64,000 bases of DNA, taken from Stercorarius parasiticus. Its lineage: Eukaryota; Chordata; Aves; Charadriiformes; Stercorariidae. Location of the stretch: contig VWZL01000187.1 in assembly GCA_013396915.1 (NCBI GenBank), forward strand, positions 261 through 64,260, written 5' to 3'. Below are positions 25,701 through 38,900 of the stretch, in pieces (the stretch's first letter is position 1; each line of letters starts with the position of its first letter). Both the position numbers and the translations under genes were made by a program. The notes below the pieces were generated by a model. That model was given only the letters and a program-made list of their open reading frames with translations. It was not told the DNA's origin and did no database searches.

Positions 25701-28700
25701 TGTTGTTTGGTTGTGTAAGTATAAATTCATGGGAGGCAGTGCTTCTGCAGAAGCAGTGACTGTGTTGTTTTTTTTTCTCATGAATTTTGCAAATGCTGGT
25801 CCTGTTCCCATGTTTGCATACTTCTCTCTCTCTCTTAAAGTGCACATAAGCCAAACATACAGGGGCACGATTAAACAAGGATTGCTGGCTTTTACTCTTT
25901 TGCACAGCAAAGATGTTTTTTGAAGGAAATGTAGCATGCTTATTTAAAAAAAAAAAAGGCAAAGATGTCAGACTTCAGCTAGCTTGGTACTAGTCTACTT
26001 AATGACTTTGGGGACCAAATAATTAAAAAGCATTTGTCTCTTTTGGCAGGCACTGGCTGAGAAAGCAACATGTTTCAATGGAGAGGGAGGAATTTTGCTG
26101 CCATTTTTACCTCTTCTGAGGTCACTGGCTTCTGCACTCCAGTTTTACTGTCTTTCAGCGTATACAACTCATGACAACACTGTTTTGGGTAGCAACTGTT
26201 CCTATGGTTTTCACTAGGGGAGGCTGAACTTGGAAACATCCTATTTTTAAACAGGATTTAGAAATGCGGGGAGGGGGGGCAGGGAGTGACACAAGGTTTG
26301 ATTCCCTATATGGAAGACGGTGAGGTTCTGGCTCCAGCGCAGGTCCATCAGATGACTTCACGGGAAAATTCTGCATCTGGAAACCTTGCCAACAGGCTTA
26401 AAACCTGGTAATCGTCACCAAAATGTCCACCATGGCCTTCATCTCTTGTGAATGCTTTTGCTTCATAGCATTCCTCTGTGGTCACGTTCAAGTCCATCGG
26501 GGTGGACTGGGCTGGGTGCCTGTCACACACCTCTTGCTGCAAGAGCAAACCCAGAGAAGCGGTGCTGGGCCTTAAAGTGTTTCCTGGTCAGACTGCTCCT
26601 CGGTAGTCTTGGGCAGGTGTCCAGGCTTCCCTCTTCTCTGTCAGTCTGACCTCCATTCTGTCTGCATTCAGCCATTTGTGCAAAAGGCTGCCTGGAGCTG
26701 CACTGGTGCTTTCTGTCGGGCCCCTTCATCTGCCCTCTGCTCCTTTCATCTTGAAATCCTTTGAGATCCTCCAGGCTGGCTCAAAGGGCAGCCGGTTGGA
26801 CACCTCTTTTTGTGGGGTTTTTGCTGTCTGTAGGAGTGTTGGCTCCTCTGCTGCAAGGCCCAGCGCCACATATCCTGTCACGTCTTCACAGGCTACCATC
26901 TCTGCCTCATAGACTTGCTGAAGAGATAGGCCATTTCTCCTTCGCCTCTTCCAAAACTTCACCTCCCCTGCCTCGCTAGGCTTCTCCCGTCTCCAGGTCT
27001 CGGCACTGATCATTGCCTGGCTTGTTTGGATCCGTCCTCGCCGTGGAAGGGCTGTTAGTCGGTGTTGGTTACCTCCATGCAAGACAGTGGTTTCAGTGCT
27101 TTAACAGCATCACTGGTCTGACATTGCTGGAGGCAGGAGAAAGGCAGGATGGCTGCCACAGGCACTCTGTGTCTGCGATGGGCTCTGCTCACCTTGTCTC
27201 AGAGGGAGGAATAGCAGGCACGTGTTCTTGCTAGCCTGTGCAGGAAGAAGGACGGCTGTCTTCTCTCCATCCCCTCCTAGGAGAAACCAAAGAAATTTGG
27301 GATTTCACACCGAGGGGGAGGACAGGTATCCTGTGAGTTCGCAGCTGTCTCTGGTGTGAGGGTGAGCAGCTGAGGAAGGGAGACTTGCAGCAGATGGAGA
27401 AAATACGACTGCTCTCACCAGAGGAAAGATTTAGAGACAACAAGCTGTAATAAAGCCTGCCAGGGTGAGGAGGAGCAGGCTCCGAGCCCACCAGAGAGCC
27501 TTTCCAGGCAGCGGGGCCCAAGTCCCACTGGGGTTTTTAGGTCTCCAAGGCCTGGGTCCAACTCTGAAGCCCAGCTTGGAATGCTGTGCCAATGCTATGA
27601 GTCAAGGAAGACCCAGACTCCCACGCAGTACCCGCAGAGTAGTTTTTTCCATGCTAATCCTTCTTTTTGGTTAAAAGCCTCCCTGAAGAGCAAACACAAG
27701 GCTTAAGTCGAGTGTCTGGGTTTCACTGGCAAGGCAGCCATAACTGTGCCTAACGCAGGCACCGCTACCCACAAGCCTTCAGGCCTCTCTCACGGTAAAT
27801 TCAAACATGCTTTAAGAAGGCTCATGCCAAGAAAACTACAGAGTTTTCACTCTTTCCTCACACCAAACTATGATGGAGGGTCAAAGTGAATGTGAATCAA
27901 GGCACAAGGGATACTTTGGTTTGGGTTTCTCCAAACGTTCCATCACGCAGTTTTAAAACACTTGATGTCTGGCCTCTTAAAACCTTATGGTTTTCGTCTT
28001 AACCAAGCCATTCCTTGGGCCATCCTTTTCTTAAGAAAAGCTTGGTCCTAAGCAACTTCAGGTTATCTCATGGGGAGAATTTTTTGCCTCCAAAGTCTAA
28101 CTGGCTCCAGCAAAATCACAGCTGATTCTGCTACCTTGTGCTTAGATGGACATTCATGGTCATCTAAGGCAGGCCTTCTTAACCTACCCTACAAGCAACT
28201 TTGAGAAATCTTCATGTCTCTCTTTTGGGGTGTTTCCCATGGGCCTTCTGACTGGAGTTGCATATGCTTTACTAAATTAATTTCAGAGCAACGGGGTTTG
28301 GCTCGGCTAAACCACAAGGTAATTTTGCAGTTTTATGACAGCTGATGTGACTGTGAGCTGCTGGCTGGCTTCTGGACAGGGTGTAACGCACATTTTTCTC
28401 CTCCTTTCCTCAGGGGAGTCTGTTGGGCAGAGCTGCTTGCTGGGCGGATGAGAAATGTGCATCTTACCTCACCTTGAGGCGTCCTCGTCTGTGGTTGCTG
28501 CTGTGTCTTGGACAGGGGAGTGACCTCTCACTCTCCTCTGCTGTGGAGCACTATGATGGATTGGGATGGCCGTGGTGGGCCTGAGGAACCCTGCACTCCT
28601 TCCTCAGACCTGTGAGGGCATGCGTGCAAACAGAAGAGGCCTCTCATTGCCATTTCTTTCAGGCTGGGAAGTCTCAGTCTCCCATCATTCCCATTAACTG

Positions 28701-31700
28701 GTGCTGGGGCATCTCCACTTGCCTTTCTGGCCTTGGGGTTTCTTCCCCAGGTCCCTTCCTCCTCCCCCAGCCCAAAGGCACATCCTCTCACCAACCAACA
28801 GCTGCTTTCCTGGTGGTTGTGTTTTGGAAGTGCTAGGAGGGGAGAGCAAAGCCAACAAGGAGGAACAGGGTGGGGTTTCTCCACCTTTCCCTACCAGCCT
28901 TCTCCAGCCTCTCTCCTGGGCTGCCCTTCCTGTCCTCCATCCAGCTGCCAGTCCCTCCCAGATCATTGGCCTCTTTCCTTCTCCTCTCTATAAAGGGGGA
29001 GGTATTTAGCTGTGCCCTGAGGTGCCTGCCCTGTGCAGAGCACCTTGTTTCAGCAGGGTGGACGCATGGATGGAGTCACCCCTGAGGCCATCCCTGCTCT
29101 TATTCTAACACCAGGGCTTGGTTCACACATGTGGCTGAGGTTCTTTGTAGACCTCTGCCCCTTGGCCAGAGAGATGTGACAGTCATGGGGAGCGAGTAGC
29201 GCTGGAAGCTGTCCTGGAAGATGGTTCCTATGTGGGCAGTTGGGCTTTCCCTGGGGACTACCCCATGAAAAGTGAGAGGCTGGCCTCAAGAGTCATTCCT
29301 CGAGATGGCAGTCTCCAGGAGGCTCTGCAGGCTCTCTAGTCAGATGTGTCTGGTCTTGAAGGCAGCCTGGTCACAGGGGAATATTCCCCACTCTTGTTTA
29401 GCTGTGCCATGCTCTGCTCTTTAGCTGCATGCTAAACATTTCTTCAAGTAGATGAAACTAGAACAGCAACTTCCTCCCGTCTCTGGTCATACTGAAATCT
29501 GGGAAGAAGGATATTTTGGCAAATAGCGTGCAATAATTTCACTTCCTAGTAACACAGTGAAGTAGACATCTGCTTTCGCTGCTGTAAAGCAGGAGCCAGT
29601 TGTGGTTTGCAGAAGAGAAAATACTGCTGTGAAGGAGTGTGCCATTGTCTCTGCATGGTGCTGGCAGAAAAGGGAGACAACCAGACTCCGCAGAGTAATG
29701 GTTTGTACTGGGTATAATATCACCAGAGGTCTGTGAGGTGTTGGATAGCAGACTGGATCCCATGGAAAGAGGGCTGTGGTCTGCGTGCAAAAGCGAGGGT
29801 TGTGTAAAGGGGAATTTGAGACTGCACATCCCAATGGCAGGTGAGGGCACTCGCTTGCAATAACTTTCCAGGATTTTGAACGTGTCATGAAATAACAACC
29901 CAAGTTGCCCTGGAAAAATTAGGAAGGTGGCCAGAAAACAAGGCAAGGAAAATTCTTGTGGTGCTACAAATAAATGCAGTATATTCTGGGGGAAAAGCAT
30001 CTGGATCTGCAGTCCTGAGGATGGAGGAACTTCCATAACAGTTAAGACAGCTGCAGGGGACGGGCAGGCAGGTCGCTAGCCTAATGCATTGTGTCCATCA
30101 GGTCCAAGATCCACGTGCCACAGAGGGAAGCCCAACTTACTGTCTGCTGGATTTGCTGCCTGCCTTGCCCGGTCACGCAGCCTCTGAGTGCTCCCGTAGC
30201 ACCCTGCGGGATGAGCTGCCAATGGAGCCATCGGGGGACCAATTGCCCAGAGTGCGTCAAAGGCTCTTTTACTCTGTGTCTAGGTAAGTCTAGGTAAACT
30301 AAGCTAAGTGAGGATTAAGATGGATGATGCCTCCCTATTGTGGCATCCTCTGCAGTGGTAGGGGATAGGCATAGTACCAAGCGAAGGTCATTCATAGAAG
30401 GGAAAAACACTCCTGGGGGTCCTGAGGTGTTTCCCAAGAAGATCACAAAGCATTGGAATATTCATTGTAAAGGCTGAGTAGTTGCAAGCCCACAGGAGTG
30501 AGGGTTACATTTGCCTCCCCGCAAAGGCACGTTGAGTTGCACATACCACACAATGGCCTCACCGTGAGGCCCCGTGACATGTGGCCTGCAGGTTCTGTCT
30601 CGCCTGTTATTAATAGCTCTGTCTTGATGTCTCTCCACGATACTCTTGCAAACAATTTTTTTTCTCCGTCTTCTTCAAGCCAATTATCAGGCAAGAAGCC
30701 AGGCCCTTGAGCAGCATGGCTGTCACGTTTCTCACGTCATGGCATGGCCGGTTGCACAGCCTGTATAGGAGCACCAGATGCTCAGGTACCACTTAGCTTG
30801 TGGACATCTCAGGAGAAACCTAGGACATGGCTTGGCCCCTGATAGAAGTGAGGATGGTAATGGACTTCTCTATCAACAGTGGGTTTTCAGAGGGAAACCG
30901 AGGCGGGGAGATGAGACCAGGAGGGAAGGGGACACTTGAAATGGGGGTTTCTATCAGGGAGATTGCCAGGGGAGCGCAGGGCAAGGAGGAGATGGGAGCA
31001 TGAGAGAGTGGCCTGGAAGAGGCAGAGACAACCTGAGTTTCTGTCTGGCCAAGAAAGGATTTGTCTTTACCCTGCAAACCTGTCCCTGTCATAGTGTCCT
31101 TTAAACATTCAATTTCTTTTTAGGCACATGTGTTTTCAGTGCCAAACTATATCCAAAGAAAACAGAACCGCCCTATCTCTCTCTTTGCCTCCTCTTCAGC
31201 TTGTCCCTTTCCAATAGATCGCTAGCAGTGACCTTCACATCATGCAGTAAGCCACACACCATGCATGTCAATTTAAAAGTGTAAATAAGGCTAAGATGGG
31301 GCAGAATTATAGAATCTAGGTCAGACAAAAGAAATTGAACCTGCCCTTGAAAGCAGGTGATTTTTCCAGCCTCCCAGTGATAAGGCGTTGGGTGGAACTC
31401 TGTTAATAATTCACACTGTAGACATTAAATAGTGGTATCAGGTTACATTAGAAAGTCAGGTGCTGCCAGCTTTTTGTTGCTGAACTAATGGATTTTGGCT
31501 CCAGTGCAAACTATACGTTGCCTTGTCAAATGCCTAGGGACAGAAATGGTTGTGGCTGTCTCTTCTTTCTGACAGACGGATTTGCTGAAAACCCATGGTC
31601 GTCTTGGGAGAGAGAGGCTCTGGCCTTGGACCCTGCTGGTTAGAAACATTCTTGTCCTACTGCTCCGGCAGTTCTGTGCTAGAAATTATTTGACAGTGTT

Positions 31701-32651
31701 TCCAGGGTGATTTATTACAGGCTGCTGTAGGCAGCTTGTAAGACCCACAGGGGAGATGGGGATTTAGGTACCAAAAGGCCGTTGTGGGTCAAAAATTACC
31801 TACATATAAAAGAAAGTCAGTGGGGAGATGCGATTCATGCTGCTTGGAGAACTTCTTCCTGACATACCTGCAGATGACGATCTTGATCTTAAATTTTTGG
31901 CTGCTAATCAGCGTGAGCTGGGTCAGAACCTGTGCTGGGCTCTGAAACTCAAGCTTGTAATTTCTTTTCCACCCGTTGCTTATAATCAAGTTTCTCAGCT
32001 CCAGCCAGGCCATATTCTGCTAATGATGACCTTTTGGCTACATACTGTGGTTTGCACGTGCAGAGCTGATATAGGTAATTAGAAAATCACGCAGAATAAA
32101 TCACCTGCTTACTCTGCTGGACTGGTTCTTCCTGGGTTCAGAGGAGTGACAAGAAATAAACCTGTATGAGAGCCACTAACCTCAGCAGTTCTGGCCTACA
32201 TCTCAGAAGGAGAACAAATTTAATATGTAAGCAAATACAGTTTCACAAAGTCATTTCTCAGAGCTGAGCTTTAACTTCAAACTGCTTTAACTTTAAACCA
32301 GCAGAAAAGCAATTTAAGATTAGGGAAGAGAAAGGGAAGGGGAGGCGATGGAATAAAAATGAAATTGCTTCCAACAATTCACATAGCTTTTAAGCACAAA
32401 CAATAGGATAAAATTCATGTTGACATTGCAGAAAATAGCACGATTAACTTGCATTGGGTGGGTCAGAGTTTGTATTGCTGCCTGAAGGTATTGGGAAGGG
32501 GCAGGCACTCATATATCTAGTTCAGGTTACACGTCAGCATGAGGTCAGTGAGTCTCCGATGAGAATGCAGGAAGCTGAAAAGTAGCTCATCACCAAAATG
32601 TTTTGTCCTGGGTGAATTTCTGTCCTCAAAGAGAGTGCCACTCAAAAATAT
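13701..32651. other. Intergenic DNA, no gene recognised
   Basis: About 19 kb of unique-looking, moderately GC-rich sequence. Open frames of 60-184 codons occur on both strands in overlapping frames, including 15429-15983 plus (184 aa), 16494-16982 minus (162 aa) and 29539-30036 minus (165 aa). None shows a recognisable domain or convincing exon structure. No CR1 tail, LTR or tRNA was seen. A non-coding transcript cannot be excluded from sequence alone. Confidence 0.6.
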
Positions 32652-32920
32652 CATAGAATCATCATAGAATGGTTTAGGTTGGAAGGGACCTTAAAGATCA
32701 TCTAGCTCAAGCCCCCTGCCATGGGCAGGGACACTTCCCACTAAACCAGGTTGCTCAGAGCCCCATCCAGCCTGGCCTTGAACACTTCCAGGGATGGGGC
32801 AGCCACAGCTTCCCTGGGCAACCTGTTCCAGTGTCTCACCACCCTCATAGTGAAATATTTCTGCCTGAATATGCTTTAATCTCATCCAGTTTGGCCTTGG
32901 GTTCAAAACTAGAGGTACAA
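32652..32920 (-). mobile_element. CR1 LINE 3' fragment
   Basis: The plus strand shows the reverse complement of a CR1 3' end: an ATAGAATCAT-type tail at 32652, then GGTTGGAAGGGACCTTAAAG, the CCATGGGCAGGGACAC block, the GGTTGCTCAGAGCCCCATC block and the GTTCCAGTGTCTCACCACCC block. The element therefore lies on the minus strand with its 3' end at the low coordinate. About 270 bp survive, typical of a 5'-truncated CR1. The right boundary, near GTTCAAAACTAG, is approximate. It encodes nothing intact. Confidence 0.93.
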
Positions 32921-35900
32921 ATGTACTTCCTCAGATATTCTCCTTCAGCACATGGGTCAGTCAAGCTTTGGGGTGTGTGTGTTTGCCTCTGGCTCCTTAA
33001 TCCCAGGTGGGAAGCCAGCCCCTCTGCCCTTGCCTCCCGGATGCTGTGTGGGCGGCACAGTGGAAAATGCAGGAATGGTCTGTGGATGTGGCAAAGAAAG
33101 ATGAATGTGGTGCAGTCCAGAAGGCCCTCCGCAGGGCCTTGTTTAGTGGTTGTCACCAACACACCAGCGTTTTGGAGGGTAAGCCAGAAGGAGGGAGACC
33201 CCTGGGTCTCATTTGCCATGTGGAGTGGTGCTACGTGAACACCAGGCCTTTGTGGTGCAGGTCTTTCCCTTGACTCTTCCTCCCCTGTTTTCACTTGAGT
33301 GGATGTTGAGGTTGTTTTCCAGCACTCCAGGGGAGGAGTAATAATTTCCATGTAGGCCACTGTGCCTGGCGTACGTGCTTAGTGCTGGCTTACTGCATCC
33401 ATCTTTTCTGGGAGAGCTTCAGGCCGGCTGTGCAGAACACACTAAGAAAGCGATCCCAGGAAAATCAGAGTCATCATCAGAGAAAGATGCTCATGAAACT
33501 ACATCTTGGCAGGTTAACCAAAGCGGGTAGGGCTGCCTGGCAGGTTGGCTGTGCAGTGCTAAGAAGAGAGCTACAGTCTGGCCAACCCTACAGCCCAAGG
33601 GACTGGGAGCAGTCAAACAATGGAGCTTTTGCTGACGCTGTGGTGTAGGGCTTGCAGCACCAAGTTGGGGAGAGCTCTGCGAGCCACAATGGAGAAAATG
33701 TCCCAAATCTGCTGAATAGGGAAATGCCATCCCAACCATTCAGAAAACAAAAAAAGAATGAGAAAAAGAAATTGGAAGTGCTTTCAAAGTAGCACAATGC
33801 CAGAGAAAGCCAGTCCAGAAAGGTCCCAGAGATCTAATTATAGCCTGCAATCAATGCTGTTCTTATCTGTGCTGCTAATGAACATACATGAGGCGAGCAG
33901 TTTTGCTGCTCCAGGGCTTCTTGCAGTAGAAATAGCAGCTTGGTAATAACCAGCTGCCTTGCTTGATTAGGCCTCGCTTTGCCATCTCCCAGTTTCCCAG
34001 CCGTTGGTGCGTGCCCTCTGGAGATGCAGGAGCTGTAGCCAAGGCTGTTCATAACGTGATAACCAGGCCAAAGCGCCAGGGAGGCTCTGGTACATGTATA
34101 TCTGGCTCCGTTACTGGTGCACAGAGAGACAGACAATGAGGGACAGGCCTCCCAAGAGGTGGGATGCGAAAACCCCAAATTCCCAGAAACTAATTGCACA
34201 GTGGAAGAACTCCTTTCAGCTGCCAGGTTATGTCTGACAGCTTCCTAATGGAAAGAAAAAGCAACGATCGCCCTGCTGCTCCACGGAATGAAGCACAGGG
34301 AGCAGGGGCCAGCACCTCTGTGTTGTCAAATCAGCTGTTAAAGTGCATAGATAAGTGTTTTCTGGCACAGGCTATGCCAGGTAACTGCTTCTTCTTTGCG
34401 TGCTCAACAGGAAATAGATCCCACATCTATGGCTCTGGTCCAGACACCACCTGCCAAGCGGAAGGAGAGGCTGCCGCTGCCATGGAGGAGTTGCCTTCAG
34501 GCACAGACAGGCAGTACTCCAGCATCTGTTTTTTTCCTAGCATTCATTTTTTTCCAAACAAACAAAGCACAAGCTCTGTCTTGGCCTCGAAGGACTTGCA
34601 GCCTTTCAGAAAAGTAGGCACTGGCTGCAGTGAAATTAATGACCGGAGTCGGGAGAGTCCCTGGGACCAGGAGTGGAGGGACTGCTGTGCTGGGGTCTGA
34701 CCTGAGAACGAGCCTCGAACTCACTCCAGCTTTGTCAAGCACACTCCTCTCAGAAAGCGTCCTAGAAGCATATGGTCTCAATTTTTCACATGGTTGGTGA
34801 CATTTCTTCCCTGCATTGCCTGGAGAAAGCTATTTGGATGATTAGTCATCCCCACAGCTCAATAATGGCACCAGTTCGGAGTGGTCTGGTTCCCTGGGGC
34901 TCTATTTACAGCTTGGTCTGCTGGGCCGTGGAACTGCTCTGTACCAAATGGTCGCTCCTCTGAGAAGTGATCACTCTTTCCGTACGATCAATGGAAAACA
35001 GTGAGTTCTGGACATCTCCCCAGGGTTCAGATTTGCCAGTCTTTTCTTTTCTCAGGGTCTGTACTGCCACTGGGAATACCCCTTGGTCACTCCTCACCCA
35101 TTCCTCTTGCTGGCTCACCTTAGAAAAATTAGGCTACTGATTCAGGTTCAGATGGGTTTGAGTTTGAGGCTCCGAGTTGTTCTCAGTGATGGCCTTGAAG
35201 CAAGATGCTATAAATTGCATCTGCTCTTTTCCTGTAAAACCATATACAAAGTTCTTCCTTCTTCACCTCGTTAAAGAAAGAAAGACAACCCACTGCTGGA
35301 ATTTGGAAAGGGAGAAGCAGCCAGGCACGAACACAAGCAGCAGAGCTGAAAAGCAACGTCAGAGCTGAAAATACAGCTCCGAGCTAGCTTATGACCTCCT
35401 GTGTATTTCAGAAGAAAAGAGCCTTTGCTTTTGTTTGGCTGCAGCTAGAGTTGGGTGGAGCCTTGTTTAAAGTAAGTTGTTCAGAACTGGCTCAAAAGTC
35501 TTTCTGCTTGCAGCTGATCCTGGAAGCGTATTCTCTCAAGTAGGCAGATTGAGTGTCAGAAATGCAAATTCCCTGAGGGTGGAGCTGCAGGGTCCTGCCA
35601 TTTGGGCGCTTTTTCCAGACTGTGGCAGATCTCTCATTTTGTTAATTAGAAAGCTGAGATGAGGCCTTCTTTCTCCCTTGCTCTTCCTACCCATGACGGG
35701 GGGAAGATGCCTGTCATTGCTGGGGGGCTTTACTGTAATGAACTGGCTGACGGCAAGAAAAGATGAATAACTGCATGTGCCGTGCCAGAATGCCATCCTG
35801 TCTCCATTCAGCAAAGGGACTATCAAGATGGAGAAGCCCAAGAGAATCGGTCAGGGCTGACCGGCTGCTCATTCCCTGCCCCATGAAAAGCATGGCTCAA

Positions 35901-38900
35901 GTTGTCAGGTAGCTGAGGGGTGTTCAAAGGAGCTGCACCTTCTGCAGTGTGTCTGTGCAACTGCGACCTCTGATTATCTAAGCAGTGCTTTAACGCTGAG
36001 TGTGAGCTTGGCTGTAATAAGACAGAGGGAACTTGAGAGCCTGTGCTGGCTCAGCTTGGCACAGTCTGCAGGCATGGTGGCACTCTCTCATCCCAGACAT
36101 TCATCCCTGAGGCAGGATTTTCCCAAGCTGACATACTCCAGCTGCAGTTTTGATGGACTTGGCCCTTCCAGCACACAGCAGGCAAGAGGAGTGAGTGTTT
36201 CTGATGCCTACTTGTGTAATCCAGCACAAGGGTCTTGTCCCAGCCCCTACAACATGAGACCGCATTCTCCACAACAGAGGTCACGGATGGCCTGGTCGTG
36301 CCACCTCCCTGTGACTTGGGCTCCTCTCCTCAGTAGGAGTGTAGCCCATCCTATATCTTTACACAGCGTATTTAGCTTCACTGAGATGACCTGAAGCCAT
36401 GGCTTCCCACATCCCATTGTTTTGCTTGGGGGTGGGTTATATGGCTATTTGAAGGTTGATGGTGGACTCGGCTGACCACTGCTCAGCTGCTGGCAGCTAG
36501 CAAGAGATGTAGATTTCATGTAACCAGCTGGGTCTCCCCACAGCCTTAAAAGAGTATACTGTGTTTTTAACGTAAGCTCAATAATGGATCATTGGTGTGA
36601 ATTTCTGTGCCTTCCCTGTGTGACTTCCACATGCGTAAGCATGGCCTCTGGCATCTTTGGCAGTGGAGCTGAGGGCAAGTGGTGGGGGTATGGGCTGTCC
36701 CCTGCGAGGCCATGTGGACCAACAGGTGCTGAAGGAACCAGGTTTCTGTCCCCCATCCTGAGAAATTACTCCAGGAAGAGAAGAGGCAAGGGGCAAAGGG
36801 GGCTGAGTGGCCAGGGTCCTGCTTCTCTATTCAGTCACCTTAAGGCTGAGGGTGGACTTTTCCCAGCGCAGCTGAGTTGCTCCATGTGGCTAGTGCTCCA
36901 GAGGAGGTCGGCTAATGCAAGCTCCTGGTCCCCTCACCCAGGGAACAGTTGCATCCTACAGACATTACTGTGGCCAAAATAAGGCCCTCAGAGATCTTCT
37001 TTCCTTGCTAGCACATATTGCTCTGATTTCAGAGGGAGATAACTCTGCTTTCCTTCACAGCTTCTCCAAAGTGATCCTGAGTTTCCAGCTGCAGCCATCT
37101 CATATGGTGCCCAGCCCCAATGACAGCGCTTGAATTCTGAGGGTCCTAAGCGGCCTGAGAGTACCATGAGTTTCCCAGGTCTCAGAGTGGGCCACCAAGT
37201 CATGTGTGCAGTGCCAGTATTTGTTGAGGTGAGTGGTTAAACACTAAATCCAGTTTGGTGCAGATAAGTAGTGGCAAAAGCTTTTTGTACTGAACTTAAA
37301 TAAAAACTCAATTTTTGACTAAAACAGGATACCTATTAGCAGAAATAGCACTCAAAAGACAGCTTGCCTGAACAAAAGCCGTGTATTTTTGCAGCAACAC
37401 CAAATCTAAAAAAAGGAGAAATGACTAAAATGCTCAGTCATCCTGCTATTAACCCCCAGTGAGTGCATCCCTGATGGCTTTATGGCTCACTGTTTACCAG
37501 CACTGGGCTGTTATTGCAGGGCATTCAGAAGCACTGAAAGATTTGTGTGTCGATTCATTGGTTGTCTAAGAAATCTTGTTGACCACCAACTTAAAAGTTA
37601 GTGCGTGTCTGCTATAATTGCTTGCATGGCTATAAAGCATTCAAGTGACAATTGTTCTGGTCTCTGAAGTGAAGTTCTCCTGCAGAAGCCACCGCAGAGG
37701 AGTGGAGGGTTCAATAGATTTATTTATTTTTATTTTGCCTCCTATTGTGAGTTGATTTGCTTGGAGACAGCTTCTTGGAGAAAGTAAAGCTGGGCTGTGA
37801 CAGTCCTCAGCCCAAGAGGGAGACCTGTTCCAACATCTCCTATCCCGGTGACCAAGTGTGCTGTTGAGTGAGGGGTGGAAGGTGCCACTCATGGTCTTTG
37901 TCACCACATCACATATAGCTGCCCTTAACCCTGGCTTGCAATGCCATCAAGGACACATTCAGCTGAGCTCATAGATGAAGAAACATTCTGTATTTCTGTT
38001 GACCACCTAGATGCCAATAAATCACAGCAAGTAGGGAAATACAGGAGAAGCAACATCTTCCAGGTGTCCAGGGGAACACTGTGTGAAAGGGGAATGGTCG
38101 TAAAACCCTGAGTGAGCCTGGAGAGGGCTATTATATTTTTTCCTATAAAAGTGCCTGTCTCCATAGTGCTGGAGTGTCACCACACAAACACTGAGGAATT
38201 ATGTTTCTGGTGATAATGCTCCATTTTTGTTCTGGCGGAGACCATAAAGATGCAAAGCAGGTGCAGGAGATCATTAGTTCCCTATTGCTGAATACTGAGC
38301 GCTGGGAAGGAAATTGGGGTCTGGTTTGCTCAGGCTAACCTCAATGGGTATCGTTGGAAGGTGGGCTATAGGTCAGTTTGGCAAGACTGCAACATTGGTC
38401 AGGGCTCCTTTGATTCCTGAGGACTGTGTCTTTTCCCCAGAAGAGCAGTGCAGCCCTGGGACAGGGCACAGAGATATGGTGACATCTCCATCATTGAGGT
38501 CATCATCATCCACATGGATGAGGCCTTGGGTGACCTCACCTAGCTGTGTGAGTGGTCCTGCTTAGAGCAGACATCTAGGATTCATTAAATATAAAGACAT
38601 CAGCATGATCTCAAGAAGACTCCCACACCAGAAATAGCTGGAAGCTATAAAAGCATTTGTGGAGATATCCTGAACCCTTTTCTTATGCTCTTTTGAGCTT
38701 ACTCTCCTGGGTTATGAAGTTTAAGCCTTCCCTCCCCCCAGGACTACACAGCAGCATGGGAGCAGAGAGGAGCTCTGTGACTAATGTATGGGCTGGAAGG
38801 GCTTGCCCATATCCCTGTCCCAGGAGCCAAAGTACTTAACTCCATGACTGCTCTGACTTATCTGTACCAAAGGAACACGCCAGCTGCAATTATTTTTCAA

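Noticed and set aside
32845..33360. 171-aa minus-strand frame at the edge of the CR1 copy
   Set aside because: It begins in unique DNA and runs into truncated CR1 sequence without matching the CR1 reverse transcriptase; treated as chance.
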